Shown one piece after another: positions 1-8,034 of a stretch of DNA of 62,417 nt. The DNA is from Bacillota bacterium. Lineage in GTDB: Bacteria > Bacillota > Bacilli > Desulfuribacillales > Desulfuribacillaceae. Made by a program: the position numbers and the translations under genes. Position 1 is the first letter of the stretch, and each line of letters starts with the position of its first letter. A model generated the notes under the pieces. That model did no database searches and was not told the origin of the DNA. It saw only the letters and a list, made by a program, of their open reading frames with translations. The stretch covers positions 1-62,417 of the forward strand of contig JAEWFW010000059.1 in the NCBI GenBank assembly GCA_023388635.1, read 5' to 3'.

Positions 1-1223
1 TGCCCGAATTACAATACGTAGTATTGGTCGATGTGGAGCAGGTGGACCGTAATCAGCGACAGATTTCCTATCGGGCATTTCTCGAACAGCCAGATACACC
101 GCTGATTGAATGGGTGGACAAAGAGGACGGTATGATGCTGCAATACACGTCCGGTTCTACAGGTAAGCCGAAAGGCGTATTATTAAGTCATGATGCCATG
201 GTGCATATGAAAGCAACAGGCAAGCTAGTATGCAGCCTAAGAGCGAATGATGTGTATTGGTGTGTGGCGGATCCTGGATGGATTACAGGAACGAGTGCCG
301 GAATGTGGTCACCATGGCTGAACGGGGTTTCGGTGGTGATGATCGGCGGCAGATTCGACGTGCAAAAATGGTACGAAACATTGGAACGCTATAAAGTTAC
401 GGTGTGGTTCAGTGCGCCTACGGCGTTGCGGATGCTGATGGCTGCGGGAGATCATCTCGCCGCTCCCTATGATTTTTCATCGATCCGCCATATTATATCC
501 GCTGGAGAACCGCTCAATCCGGAAATCGCCAGATGGAGCATGCAGGTATTTGGTATCCCTGTGTATGATAATTGGTGGATGACTGAGACAGGATCGGCTG
601 TAATAGCGAATTTTCCCAACATGGAAATTAAATTAGGATCCATGGGGAAACCGTTTCCCGGCATCACAGTGGATATTGTCGATAATATGGGTCAGCCATT
701 AAAGGCGTACGAAATTGGAAATTTAGTTATCAAGCCGAATTGGCCGGGGCAAATGAAGACGATATGGAACAACCATAAGAAATATCAAGAATATTTCATT
801 AGCGGTTGGTATTTTTCTGGCGATTCCGCCTATCGGGATGAAGACGGATATTTTTGGTTCGCAGGTCGGATCGACGATATTATAAACACGATGGGGGAAC
901 GTGTCGGACCGTTTGAAGTGGAAAGCAAGTTAGTGGAACATCCGGCAGTGGCAGAGGCAGGTGTCATCGGCTTTCCTGATCCGGTACGTGGAGAAATCGT
1001 CAAGGCGTTTGTCACTTTGCGTGACGGTTTTTACGAGTCGGAAGCATTGAAGCAGGATATTATGAATTTTGTTCGGGAAAAATTAGCAGCCCACGCCCGC
1101 CCACGAGAAATTGAGATTCGTGATAAATTGCCTAAGACTCGCAGCGGTAAAATTATGCGTCGCGTACTGAAAACGCGAGAAATGCAGCTTCCTATGGGAG
1201 ACATATCAACTATAGATGAATAA
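1..1223 (+). CDS. acsA: Acetyl-CoA synthetase, 5'-truncated by the window edge
   Basis: ATP-dependent acetate:CoA ligase that activates acetate through acetyl-AMP to acetyl-CoA in the cytoplasm. The reading frame is open from base 3, so the N-terminal part lies outside the window; about 407 codons of a family that usually has about 570 are visible. Seen are the AMP-binding P-loop YTSGSTGKPKG, the adenylate motif around YFSGDSAYRDEDGY, and the C-terminal KTRSGKIMRR, whose SGK lysine is the catalytic and acetylatable residue in this family. The tail (LPMGDISTIDE) resembles the Bacillus AcsA ending, which favours AcsA over other acyl-CoA ligases. The TTG at 24 is not the true start because the frame extends upstream. 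It is followed by 224 noncoding bases and is not obviously co-transcribed with the next gene. Confidence 0.9.
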   Translation, partial: PELQYVVLVDVEQVDRNQRQISYRAFLEQPDTPLIEWVDKEDGMMLQYTSGSTGKPKGVLLSHDAMVHMKATGKLVCSLRANDVYWCVADPGWITGTSAGMWSPWLNGVSVVMIGGRFDVQKWYETLERYKVTVWFSAPTALRMLMAAGDHLAAPYDFSSIRHIISAGEPLNPEIARWSMQVFGIPVYDNWWMTETGSAVIANFPNMEIKLGSMGKPFPGITVDIVDNMGQPLKAYEIGNLVIKPNWPGQMKTIWNNHKKYQEYFISGWYFSGDSAYRDEDGYFWFAGRIDDIINTMGERVGPFEVESKLVEHPAVAEAGVIGFPDPVRGEIVKAFVTLRDGFYESEALKQDIMNFVREKLAAHARPREIEIRDKLPKTRSGKIMRRVLKTREMQLPMGDISTIDE

Positions 1224-1447
1224 ATACTACTATTGGTAGTCAGTTTTTGCTATATAGATAATATAGTTTTTTTCAAATAGCAAAAAATTAGTGGTTCAAA
1301 TTTCGTTCATAATATAGTATGATATAGATTGTAGTATTCATCACACTTTCCCGCATTCAAAACTAAATCGGGTGTGAGCAAAATAGGGGTTTAGATATTA
1401 TTTTTTTCATTTATTTGTGAGCTATTATATTAAAGGGAGGAAGAAAA

Positions 1448-2110
1448 ATGAAGAAAAAGCTTACGCGACGTTCATTTATGCGGAATACAGCAATTACCGG
1501 TGCCGGCGTCGCACTTGTTTCAGGCGGACTATTATCTATTGACAACTTAGTACAGGCTTCCAGTGATGGTTCAGGCGTGAAATACGGTATGATTATTGAC
1601 AATACAAAATGTATTGGTTGCGGGCTATGCAAACAAGCCTGTACAAAACAATGGGATTTACCTGAGGATGAGTCATTTATCCGTGTATTCAAAGACTATC
1701 CTGTAGGAAGTCAAACTGAAAATATGACTGCGCAATGTAATCATTGCGAGAACGCCCCTTGTGCTAGAATTTGCCCGACGAAGGCAACGCATTTGAACGA
1801 AGACGGCATCATGATTATGGAGCCGCATAAGTGTGTAGGATGTAAAGGTTGCGTCATTGCATGCCCATATGGTGCGCGTACATGGAGTGAAAAGTATAAA
1901 GTGCCGGAAAAATGCCGTTTCTGCGACGGATATGTACAAGGTGGTCACGAGCCGGCCTGTGTCGTTATGTGTCCAGTAGGTGCACGTACTTTTGGTAACT
2001 TGAACGATGCTAACAGCGATATCGCGAAAATGGTTGCCAGTGAAAAGCTTGTTACGTTGAGACCTGAGCTTGGAACAGAACCGAAAATTTATTATAAGAG
2101 AAAAAACTAA
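1448..2110 (+). CDS. Tat-exported ferredoxin-like subunit with four [4Fe-4S] clusters (PsrB/DmsB-type)
   Basis: Electron-transfer subunit of the type found in complex iron-sulfur molybdoenzymes (DmsB, PsrB, NrfC). The N-terminus has a twin-arginine signal (TRRSFMRN, Arg7-Arg8, then a hydrophobic stretch to about residue 35), so the folded protein is probably exported. Sixteen cysteines form four groups: CIGCGLCKQAC, CNHC...C...C, CVGCKGCVIAC and CRFC...C...C. The start has a strong RBS (GGGAGG, 5-6 bases upstream of ATG). The next gene, 18 bases downstream, encodes an NrfD-type membrane anchor, so the two should form a quinone-linked electron conduit. No molybdopterin catalytic subunit is in the window, so the substrate is unknown; polysulfide, tetrathionate, sulfite or arsenate reductases all use such subunits. 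Confidence 0.88.
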   Translation: MKKKLTRRSFMRNTAITGAGVALVSGGLLSIDNLVQASSDGSGVKYGMIIDNTKCIGCGLCKQACTKQWDLPEDESFIRVFKDYPVGSQTENMTAQCNHCENAPCARICPTKATHLNEDGIMIMEPHKCVGCKGCVIACPYGARTWSEKYKVPEKCRFCDGYVQGGHEPACVVMCPVGARTFGNLNDANSDIAKMVASEKLVTLRPELGTEPKIYYKRKN

Positions 2111-2128
2111 AAAGGGGGAAATGTTGAC

Positions 2129-3301
2129 ATGAAAGAAGCTCTACATCATGAAACATCAATGCCCAGCGAATTCAATAAGAAGAATGTTCTGTTGTTCGGG
2201 TTTATCGGTGTTTTAGTTGCTTTGTTTGCGGTTTCAGCAATTACTAGTTTGACACAAGGCGGTCATCATGTTTGGGGAACAAGCCATGAAGTACCTTGGG
2301 GTTTCCTGATTACAGGATATGTATTCTTTGCAGTTGGTTGTACTGGCATATGCTTGGTATCTTCACTTGGACACGTGTTCCACGTGAAAGCATTCCATTC
2401 AATGGGAATTCGTCCGGCAGTTTTAGCAGTTATGTCTATGATTACTGCATTTATCGTTATTGCGTTAGAAATGAAGTACCCACTTAATTTGATGATATAC
2501 ATGGTATTTTCGCCAAATATTACATCACCGTTTATTTTAATGGGACTTTTATATTCGATTTATTTAGTATGTCTGATCCTTGAAATTGCATTCTACGCAA
2601 TAGGCAAAGAGAAATGGTCAAGACTCGCTACTATATTTGCGATTATCACTGGGGTTTCTGCAAGTGCTAACTTAGGATTGGTATTCGGCGGTCAAGTCGG
2701 TCGTGCGTTCTGGAATGCACCAATGTTCCCAATCTTGTTGATTTCATCTGCATTGGTATCCGGTGCTGCTTCTTTGATTATTCTGTACTACTTTGTAGAT
2801 CGTGCAGACAGCAAGTTAAATAAAAACTTCCTTGTTGAAAAATTAAGCAAATTGTTAGGCGGTTTTATTGTATTATTCGGAGCGATTTCTGCTTTCAACT
2901 TGTACAATAGCCTTAACAGCCCTTCATTGGAGCGTCAAGAAGCTGCAAGATTCTTGCTTTCCGGCGACTACAGCATCAGTTTCTGGGTATTTGAAGTAGC
3001 ATTTTTGGTCATACCGCTGATCATAGTGTTATTCTTTAGCAAGAAGCAACTATGGGTTATGTTGTCATCAGTAATGGCATTGATCGGTCTGGCGTTCTCT
3101 AGACAGAACCAGATCTCTGCAGGACAAATCGTATCGTTATCTCCGGATGGTCAAAGTCCGATTAAACTTCTTGAGTACTTCCCAACTTGGGTTGAACTTG
3201 GGATTGTAGTCGGCGGTCTTGGTGTCGTAATTTTAGGATATTTAGTTTTAGAGCGAGTCGTTGTATTCGCAAAAGAAAAGCTCAGCGGAAAGTTTAGCTA
3301 A
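2129..3301 (+). CDS. nrfD: NrfD/PsrC-family polytopic membrane protein
   Basis: Membrane subunit of the NrfD/PsrC family, which exchanges electrons between menaquinol and the partner Fe-S protein. The 390-residue protein has about eight to nine hydrophobic helices, starting with FGFIGVLVALFAVSAITSL near residue 30, and is close to usual family length. No haem-ligating histidine pattern is evident, as expected for a family that binds quinone without haem. An RBS (AAGGGGG) lies 8-13 bases before the ATG, and 18 bases separate it from the Fe-S gene, so the two form an operon that ends at the hairpin at 3314-3341. The gene symbol reflects the family, not proven nitrite reduction. Confidence 0.85.
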   Translation: MKEALHHETSMPSEFNKKNVLLFGFIGVLVALFAVSAITSLTQGGHHVWGTSHEVPWGFLITGYVFFAVGCTGICLVSSLGHVFHVKAFHSMGIRPAVLAVMSMITAFIVIALEMKYPLNLMIYMVFSPNITSPFILMGLLYSIYLVCLILEIAFYAIGKEKWSRLATIFAIITGVSASANLGLVFGGQVGRAFWNAPMFPILLISSALVSGAASLIILYYFVDRADSKLNKNFLVEKLSKLLGGFIVLFGAISAFNLYNSLNSPSLERQEAARFLLSGDYSISFWVFEVAFLVIPLIIVLFFSKKQLWVMLSSVMALIGLAFSRQNQISAGQIVSLSPDGQSPIKLLEYFPTWVELGIVVGGLGVVILGYLVLERVVVFAKEKLSGKFS

Positions 3302-3313
3302 GATAGGCAGGGT

Positions 3314-3341
3314 AAAAAAAGCTCATACTGAGCTTTTTTTA
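3314..3341 (+). terminator. Rho-independent terminator after the Fe-S/NrfD operon
   Basis: Perfect hairpin: the arms GCTCA (3321-3325) and TGAGC (3329-3333) extend with flanking A7 and T7 tracts around a TAC loop, ending in a U-tract. The A-tract would also let it work on the opposite strand. Confidence 0.9.
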
Positions 3342-3416
3342 TTTTGCCTTTTTGTATGCCCGAATACATAAATTTTTTTAAATTGCACATGCTACTCGTA
3401 ATAAGGGGGGAATAGT

Positions 3417-3659
3417 ATGCGCAAAAAACAAGCATTGATTGTATTTTCTGTAGTTTTGTTATTGATGGCATTTACATTGTCGGCTTGTGAGACGATGGAA
3501 AATTTGTTCGACAACAACAAAGAAGAACCTCAAAATCCGAGTAACTCCGATCAACAGCCGAATACATCAGGAGATCAGAATAATTCCAATAATAACTCAT
3601 CGAACAACGACACCAATAACCAAGATGGACGATTGGAAAACAAACAGCAACAGAACTAA
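3417..3659 (+). CDS. Small Asn/Gln-rich lipoprotein
   Basis: An 80-residue secreted lipoprotein of unknown function. It has a lysine-containing N-region, a hydrophobic stretch and the lipobox LSAC with Cys24 as the predicted lipidated residue. The remaining 55 residues are low-complexity Asn/Gln/Ser/Asp with no recognisable domain. A strong RBS (AAGGGGGG) precedes the ATG. It is a single-gene unit between two hairpin terminators. Many Bacilli encode small cysteine-anchored proteins of this kind; no specific role can be assigned. Confidence 0.8.
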   Translation: MRKKQALIVFSVVLLLMAFTLSACETMENLFDNNKEEPQNPSNSDQQPNTSGDQNNSNNNSSNNDTNNQDGRLENKQQQN

Positions 3660-3680
3660 GCAACACCTAACGGTGTTGCT
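3659..3680. terminator. Hairpin between convergent small genes
   Basis: Perfect 9-bp inverted repeat AGCAACACC / GGTGTTGCT with a TAAC loop, directly at the lipoprotein stop codon. The T-rich stretch after it (TTTATCTTTAT) is imperfect. It lies between convergent genes and could serve both. Confidence 0.75.
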
Positions 3681-3697
3681 TTATCTTTATCCGGTGG

Positions 3698-3964
3698 TTA
3701 GGAGCTTTGCTTATAGCGGTACGGATACGATTTATAGATAGAACGAGGCGCTTCCGGTATTGTGACAATGTTTAGTACTTGTTGACTTTTGTAAGTATTT
3801 TGTAATGATGACGGTGGACTTTGTAATGGAAGCGGCGACGTAACTTCAAATAATACTGGAGGAAAATGAAGAATACTGTGTCCATATTGAAAATGGATAT
3901 CTTTGTTTGGACTATATTGATAAATTTTAGTATCATAAGATGGATAATCATAAGATGGGTACAT
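3698..3964 (-). CDS. Small Tyr/Pro/Ser-rich protein, possibly spore-coat-like
   Basis: An 88-residue protein of unknown function. I start it at the inner methionine (MYPSYDYPSYD) because a strong AGGAGG site sits 7 bases upstream on the minus strand; the longer frame to 3991 would place that site inside the gene. Composition is Tyr (about 12), Pro and Ser rich, with a short N-terminal repeat (PSYDYPSYD), no membrane segment and no signal peptide. Tyr-rich small proteins are common in spore coats, but that role is a guess. It is transcribed divergently from hemA. Confidence 0.6.
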   Translation of the reverse strand: MYPSYDYPSYDTKIYQYSPNKDIHFQYGHSILHFPPVLFEVTSPLPLQSPPSSLQNTYKSQQVLNIVTIPEAPRSIYKSYPYRYKQSS

Positions 3965-4009
3965 GATAAATGCCTCCTTTTTCTTTATCATATTTATCTT
4001 TTGTATTTG

Positions 4010-4038
4010 TGTGACTATAAATAGCTAGTTTTGTCACA
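4010..4038. promoter_or_regulatory. Inverted repeat between divergent genes, candidate operator
   Basis: TGTGAC (4010-4015) and GTCACA (4033-4038) are perfect inverted arms separated by 17 bases. The right arm also lies inside the shorter palindrome TTTTGT-C-ACAAAA (4029-4041). It stands about 30 bases upstream of a TATAAT at 4070-4075 that probably serves hemA. The spacing is longer than for a normal FNR/CRP (TGTGA-N6-TCACA) or Rex box, so no regulator is assigned. Confidence 0.35.
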
Positions 4039-4127
4039 AAACAGCCATACTTTGGCACGAATAGAATGATATAATAAGAATACAGACGTTATTTCCGATG
4101 TGACGGGCATACGAGGTGAAAGGAATA

Positions 4128-5495
4128 ATGTATTTACTAGTTGCAGGTCTCAATTATAGAACAGCACCGGTCGAAATTAGAGAGAAGTTTGCCTATACGG
4201 CTGAGGGAGTTTCCGAGGCACTGGATGTGCTTCGTTCAATGAACAGCATTATGGAGTGTTCTTTAGTTGCCACATGTAATAGAACGGAATTTTATTGTGT
4301 GGTCGATCATGTGCATTGCGGTCAACAGAATGTCATCATGTATTTGCATGAGCAGTTCGCTGTGGATCGCTCAGAATTAAAAAAGTATCTATATTTCTAC
4401 GACGGTGAGAAGGCGGTAAATCACCTGTTTCGTGTTGCTTGTGGGTTGGACTCTATGGTTTTGGGAGAGACACAGATCTTAGGGCAAGTTCGTGAGGCTT
4501 ACGAAGTGGCACTGAGCAAGCGGAGCATTGGTACGATTTTGAAACAGTTATTACCACAGGCAGTTTCTTTGGCAAAGCGTTGTCATACGGAAACAGATAT
4601 CGGGAAAAATGCGGTTTCTATCAGTTATGCGGCAATTGAGCTAGGCAAGAAGATATTCGGAGACTTCACAGATAAAAAAGTGTTAGTCATCGGCGCTGGT
4701 GAAATGAGTGAATTAACGGCGAAACATCTTCACTGTTCAGGTGTACGACAAATCTATGTCGTCAATCGCACGTATTCAAAAGCTCGGGAATTGGCAGAGC
4801 GATTTGACGGAGTGGCGATTGATTGGTCCAATATTACCGATTGTCTGACAGTGGTCGATATTGTTATCAGCTCAACGGGAGCCAGTGGATATGTTTTGGA
4901 CAAAGACTTGATGAAGCCGGTCATGGAGACACGCAGAAATCGCCCGCTTTTTATGATAGACATAGCAGTCCCGCGGGATTTGGATCCTTGTATTAACGAA
5001 ATTGAGGGAGTGTTTTTGTATGATATAGACGAACTCGAAGGAATTGTTGAAGCAAATAAGAAACTGCGCTTACAGGAAGCGTTACATATAGAAACGATCA
5101 TTTCCGAGGAAATCGGGGTATTTGTCAATTGGCTAGATACTTTGGAAGTGATTCCTTTAATTAAAGCACTAAAACATCGCACAGATGCGATATATGATAA
5201 AACGATGGAAAGCTTGAATAATAAATTGCCCGGGTTGACAGAACGGGAACAAATGTTGATTCGCAAACATACGAAAAGCATCATCAATCAGATTCTCAAA
5301 AATCCGATTATGCAGGCAAAGGAAATTGCCGGTGATCACGATGCCACTGAGAAATTAGCGGCGATAGCGGAATTGTTTGGCGTTGAGGAAGAAATGCAAG
5401 AGGAAGCAAAAGTTATGCAGATGAATAGGAAGAGGCATTTAGCTCCGCAAAGAAAAATACGCAATATGTTGTTTCATTCGGAAGGATGTAAATGA
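4128..5495 (+). CDS. hemA: Glutamyl-tRNA reductase
   Basis: First committed enzyme of C5 tetrapyrrole synthesis: NADPH-dependent reduction of glutamyl-tRNA to glutamate-1-semialdehyde. The 455-residue protein has the catalytic-cysteine motif ATCNRTEFY near residue 50, the tRNA-binding core CGLDSMVLGETQILGQVR, the NADPH Rossmann loop VIGAGEMSELTAKHL, and the C-terminal dimerisation helices. I chose the ATG at 4128 (MYLLVAGLNYRTAPVEIR) rather than the GTG at 4116 because GAGGTGAAAGGA before it serves as RBS and the N-terminus then matches the family. It heads a collinear operon of eight genes to hemL. Confidence 0.96.
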   Translation: MYLLVAGLNYRTAPVEIREKFAYTAEGVSEALDVLRSMNSIMECSLVATCNRTEFYCVVDHVHCGQQNVIMYLHEQFAVDRSELKKYLYFYDGEKAVNHLFRVACGLDSMVLGETQILGQVREAYEVALSKRSIGTILKQLLPQAVSLAKRCHTETDIGKNAVSISYAAIELGKKIFGDFTDKKVLVIGAGEMSELTAKHLHCSGVRQIYVVNRTYSKARELAERFDGVAIDWSNITDCLTVVDIVISSTGASGYVLDKDLMKPVMETRRNRPLFMIDIAVPRDLDPCINEIEGVFLYDIDELEGIVEANKKLRLQEALHIETIISEEIGVFVNWLDTLEVIPLIKALKHRTDAIYDKTMESLNNKLPGLTEREQMLIRKHTKSIINQILKNPIMQAKEIAGDHDATEKLAAIAELFGVEEEMQEEAKVMQMNRKRHLAPQRKIRNMLFHSEGCK

Positions 5496-5518
5496 GTAGC
5501 GAGGGGTGACACTGTATC

Positions 5519-6346
5519 ATGTTGATCGACAACTCCATTTGGGTGTATGAAGTGATGATTTTGGTGTATGCTGCAAGTGTGATCTTGTATTTCTATGATT
5601 TTTTGCAAACCAATAAAAATGTAAATCGCATCGCCTATATTTTGCTGATTGTTGTTTGGGTTATACAGACGATATTTTTCCATATGCGAATGAAGCAATT
5701 AGAATATCTTCCGATTATGACGCTGTTTGAGACGTTGTTTTTCTATTCATGGGTTTTGGTCTGCTTGAGTTTGGTGATTAATTATTTATATAGAATGGAT
5801 TTGCTGGTGTTTTCCGCCAATGTGTTCGGCTTTTCGATTGTCATTCTGAACGTGTTTGTCAGTAAGCAAGAAGAGGCGGGAATCAGCGAAATCCTACAAA
5901 GTGACCTTTTAAACATTCATATCATATTTGCGATTGCCAGTTATGCGTTGTTTTCTATATCATTCTTGTTCTCTGTGATGTATTTATTGCAAGTGCACAT
6001 GCTGAAAAGTAAGCGCATATTCTCTAATTTATTTAAAAAGCTGCCACCGCTCGATAAGCTAGATCGCTTTTCCTATTTGTCTGCGCTGATTGCTTTTCCC
6101 GTCCTGACAATTTCACTCGTATTGGGAACGATATGGGCATATATGCATGCGATTAATATATGGCTTGACTGGAAGTTTATTTCGAGCCTGATCATCTTAT
6201 TTGTATATGGTTTGTATTTATACCGGCGTGTGGCGCAGGGATGGCAAGGTCGAAAATCAGCGGTGCTGAACATAGCCGGTTTTGCGTTGGTGTTGATCAA
6301 TTATTTTATATCGAACATTCTGTCAAACTTTCATCGGTGGATATAA
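5519..6346 (+). CDS. hemX: HemX/CcsA-type cytochrome c assembly-like membrane protein
   Basis: Polytopic membrane protein with about eight helices, 275 residues, in the position and at almost the length of B. subtilis HemX. HemX belongs to the CcsA/ResC cytochrome-assembly-like family and lowers HemA level or activity in B. subtilis; that effect is family knowledge, not visible here. A tryptophan-containing loop (LGTIWAYMHAINIWLDWKF) near residues 203-221 recalls the WWD-type haem-handling region of CcsA relatives, without the full WGxxWxWD motif. It begins 23 bases after hemA, with GAGGGG as a somewhat distant RBS. Confidence 0.85.
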   Translation: MLIDNSIWVYEVMILVYAASVILYFYDFLQTNKNVNRIAYILLIVVWVIQTIFFHMRMKQLEYLPIMTLFETLFFYSWVLVCLSLVINYLYRMDLLVFSANVFGFSIVILNVFVSKQEEAGISEILQSDLLNIHIIFAIASYALFSISFLFSVMYLLQVHMLKSKRIFSNLFKKLPPLDKLDRFSYLSALIAFPVLTISLVLGTIWAYMHAINIWLDWKFISSLIILFVYGLYLYRRVAQGWQGRKSAVLNIAGFALVLINYFISNILSNFHRWI

Positions 6347-6385
6347 ACCGAGCGCTCGATAGGAACAGAGGATAGGAGAGATGAT

Positions 6386-7033
6386 GTGGAAGAGCGATTT
6401 TATCCTGTTTTCATGAAAATTCATGGTAAGCGTTGTGTCGTCGTGGGTGGCGGGAAGGTCGCCGAGCGCAAAATTATCTCGTTGTTGCGCGATCAGGCAG
6501 AGGTAACCGTCGTCTCTCCGCAGATCACGGCAGTGCTGCAAGAGCTTGTAGAGCAGCAGGCGATTGATTGGATAGCGCGGGAGTATCAGCGAGGCGATTT
6601 ATCAGGGGCATTTATCGTCTATGCGGCGACAAATTCTCGTGAGGTCAATGGGCATGTTGCAGGCGATGCGAAGACGGAATCAGTACTGGTCAATGTGATA
6701 GACGACCCCGACGCTTGCGATTTTATTGTGCCGTCGAGATTGGAAAGAGGGAAGCTGCAAATTGCCGTTTCCACATCCGGAGCCAGCCCTGGATTGAATA
6801 AGCGCATATGCGAGGAGCTGGAGAGGCAGTTTGGCAACGAGTACGAGATACTATTAGAGTGGCTGCAGATGTTGAGAATTTGGTTGCAGGCGAATGTATC
6901 TTCGGAAAAAGAACGTCGGCAAATATTGGCGGATATTGTGCAATCATCGATTCTAGAGTTATTGCGTGCCAATGAAATAGAACAAGCAAAGCAAATCATT
7001 CACTCGCGGATTGCGTATGATAGTTTGCTATAA
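6386..7033 (+). CDS. Precorrin-2 dehydrogenase (sirohydrochlorin synthase, CysG-B/Met8 type)
   Basis: NAD-dependent oxidation of precorrin-2 to sirohydrochlorin, and in some members iron insertion to siroheme. The 215-residue protein begins at a GTG with GGAGAG five bases upstream; two nearby ATGs are out of frame. Motifs are the Rossmann loop VVVGGGKVAERK near residue 20, VNVIDDPDACDFIVPS near residue 100, and STSGASPGLNKRI near residue 128, as in Met8p/CysG N-terminal domains. Together with the downstream CobA domain it makes siroheme, the substrate for the AhbAB-like protein encoded later in the operon. Confidence 0.92.
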   Translation: MEERFYPVFMKIHGKRCVVVGGGKVAERKIISLLRDQAEVTVVSPQITAVLQELVEQQAIDWIAREYQRGDLSGAFIVYAATNSREVNGHVAGDAKTESVLVNVIDDPDACDFIVPSRLERGKLQIAVSTSGASPGLNKRICEELERQFGNEYEILLEWLQMLRIWLQANVSSEKERRQILADIVQSSILELLRANEIEQAKQIIHSRIAYDSLL

Positions 7034-7107
7034 ATTTAAATATAAAAATGTGTAGTCCAAGAAACATAGCAAGGCTTGAAATAAGAGAGTCATTTTGGAG
7101 GGTCATT

Positions 7108-8034
7108 ATGCGGAAAATTACGATTGGTACAAGGCAAAGTCAGCTTGCGTTGACGCAGACAAATTGGGTTATTGAGCAATTGAAAAATTTGGGAATGGGC
7201 TATGAGTTTGAAATTAAAAAGATAGTCACGAAGGGCGATCAGATTCTCGATGTCACCTTATCGAAGGTGGGAGGTAAGGGTCTGTTTGTCAAAGAAATTG
7301 AGCAGGCACTACTCGACGGAGAGATTGATATTGCCGTACACAGTATGAAAGATATGCCGGCGGAAATGCCCGAAGGCTTAGCGATTGGTGCGACGACAGT
7401 CAGGGAAGATGTCCGTGATGCTTTGATCACGAAAGACGCACAATATACACTGGCGACGTTACCTGACGGTGCGCGTATCGGGACGAGCAGCTTACGTAGA
7501 AGCGCGCAATTGCTCCACCGACGCCCCGATTTAGAAATCGTGTCGATTCGCGGCAATGTGGGGACACGCATCAACAAAATTGCAGAATTAGAGCTTGATG
7601 GCATCGTGCTCGCCTGTGCGGGGTTAAATCGGTTGGGACAAGGGGACACGATTACAGAAGCGTTAGACCCTGTAGACTGTCTGCCAGCTGTCGGACAAGG
7701 TGCATTGGGAATCCAATGCCGCAGCGAAGACGAAGAAGTATTACAGCTGCTCTCACATATCAATCACATGCCGACAGAAATGGCGGTCATTGCAGAACGG
7801 TCATTTTTGCGCCAGCTAGAAGGAGGATGTCAGGTTCCGATCGGCGCATACGGAACTTGGGATGGAAGTGCTGTGACGCTGACGGGGATGGTCGCTGATG
7901 TAGACGGTTCGGTCGTGCTAAAGCAGACGAGAACAGGGACTGATCCCTTAGCTTTAGGAGTCGAAGTGGCTGATCTGCTAAAAGACGAAGGAGCAGAAGA
8001 GATACTCAAACACGTAAAGGAGATTACGGTATGA
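7108..8034 (+). CDS. hemC: Porphobilinogen deaminase (hydroxymethylbilane synthase)
   Basis: Polymerises four porphobilinogens into hydroxymethylbilane on a dipyrromethane cofactor. The 308-residue protein shows RKITIGTRQSQLALTQT at the N-terminus, VHSMKDMPAEMPEGL, GTSSLRRSAQL, RGNVGTRI, and the cofactor cysteine in LEGGCQVPIGAYG near residue 240. I start at 7108 because TTGGAGGG precedes it; the frame from 7048 has no RBS and would add 20 unrelated residues. Its stop overlaps the next start (ATGA at 8031-8034), which implies translational coupling to cobA-hemD. Confidence 0.96.
   Translation: MRKITIGTRQSQLALTQTNWVIEQLKNLGMGYEFEIKKIVTKGDQILDVTLSKVGGKGLFVKEIEQALLDGEIDIAVHSMKDMPAEMPEGLAIGATTVREDVRDALITKDAQYTLATLPDGARIGTSSLRRSAQLLHRRPDLEIVSIRGNVGTRINKIAELELDGIVLACAGLNRLGQGDTITEALDPVDCLPAVGQGALGIQCRSEDEEVLQLLSHINHMPTEMAVIAERSFLRQLEGGCQVPIGAYGTWDGSAVTLTGMVADVDGSVVLKQTRTGTDPLALGVEVADLLKDEGAEEILKHVKEITV

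Noticed and set aside
4754..5287. Minus-strand open frame opposite hemA
   Set aside because: Complete overlap with hemA, no RBS and no motif.
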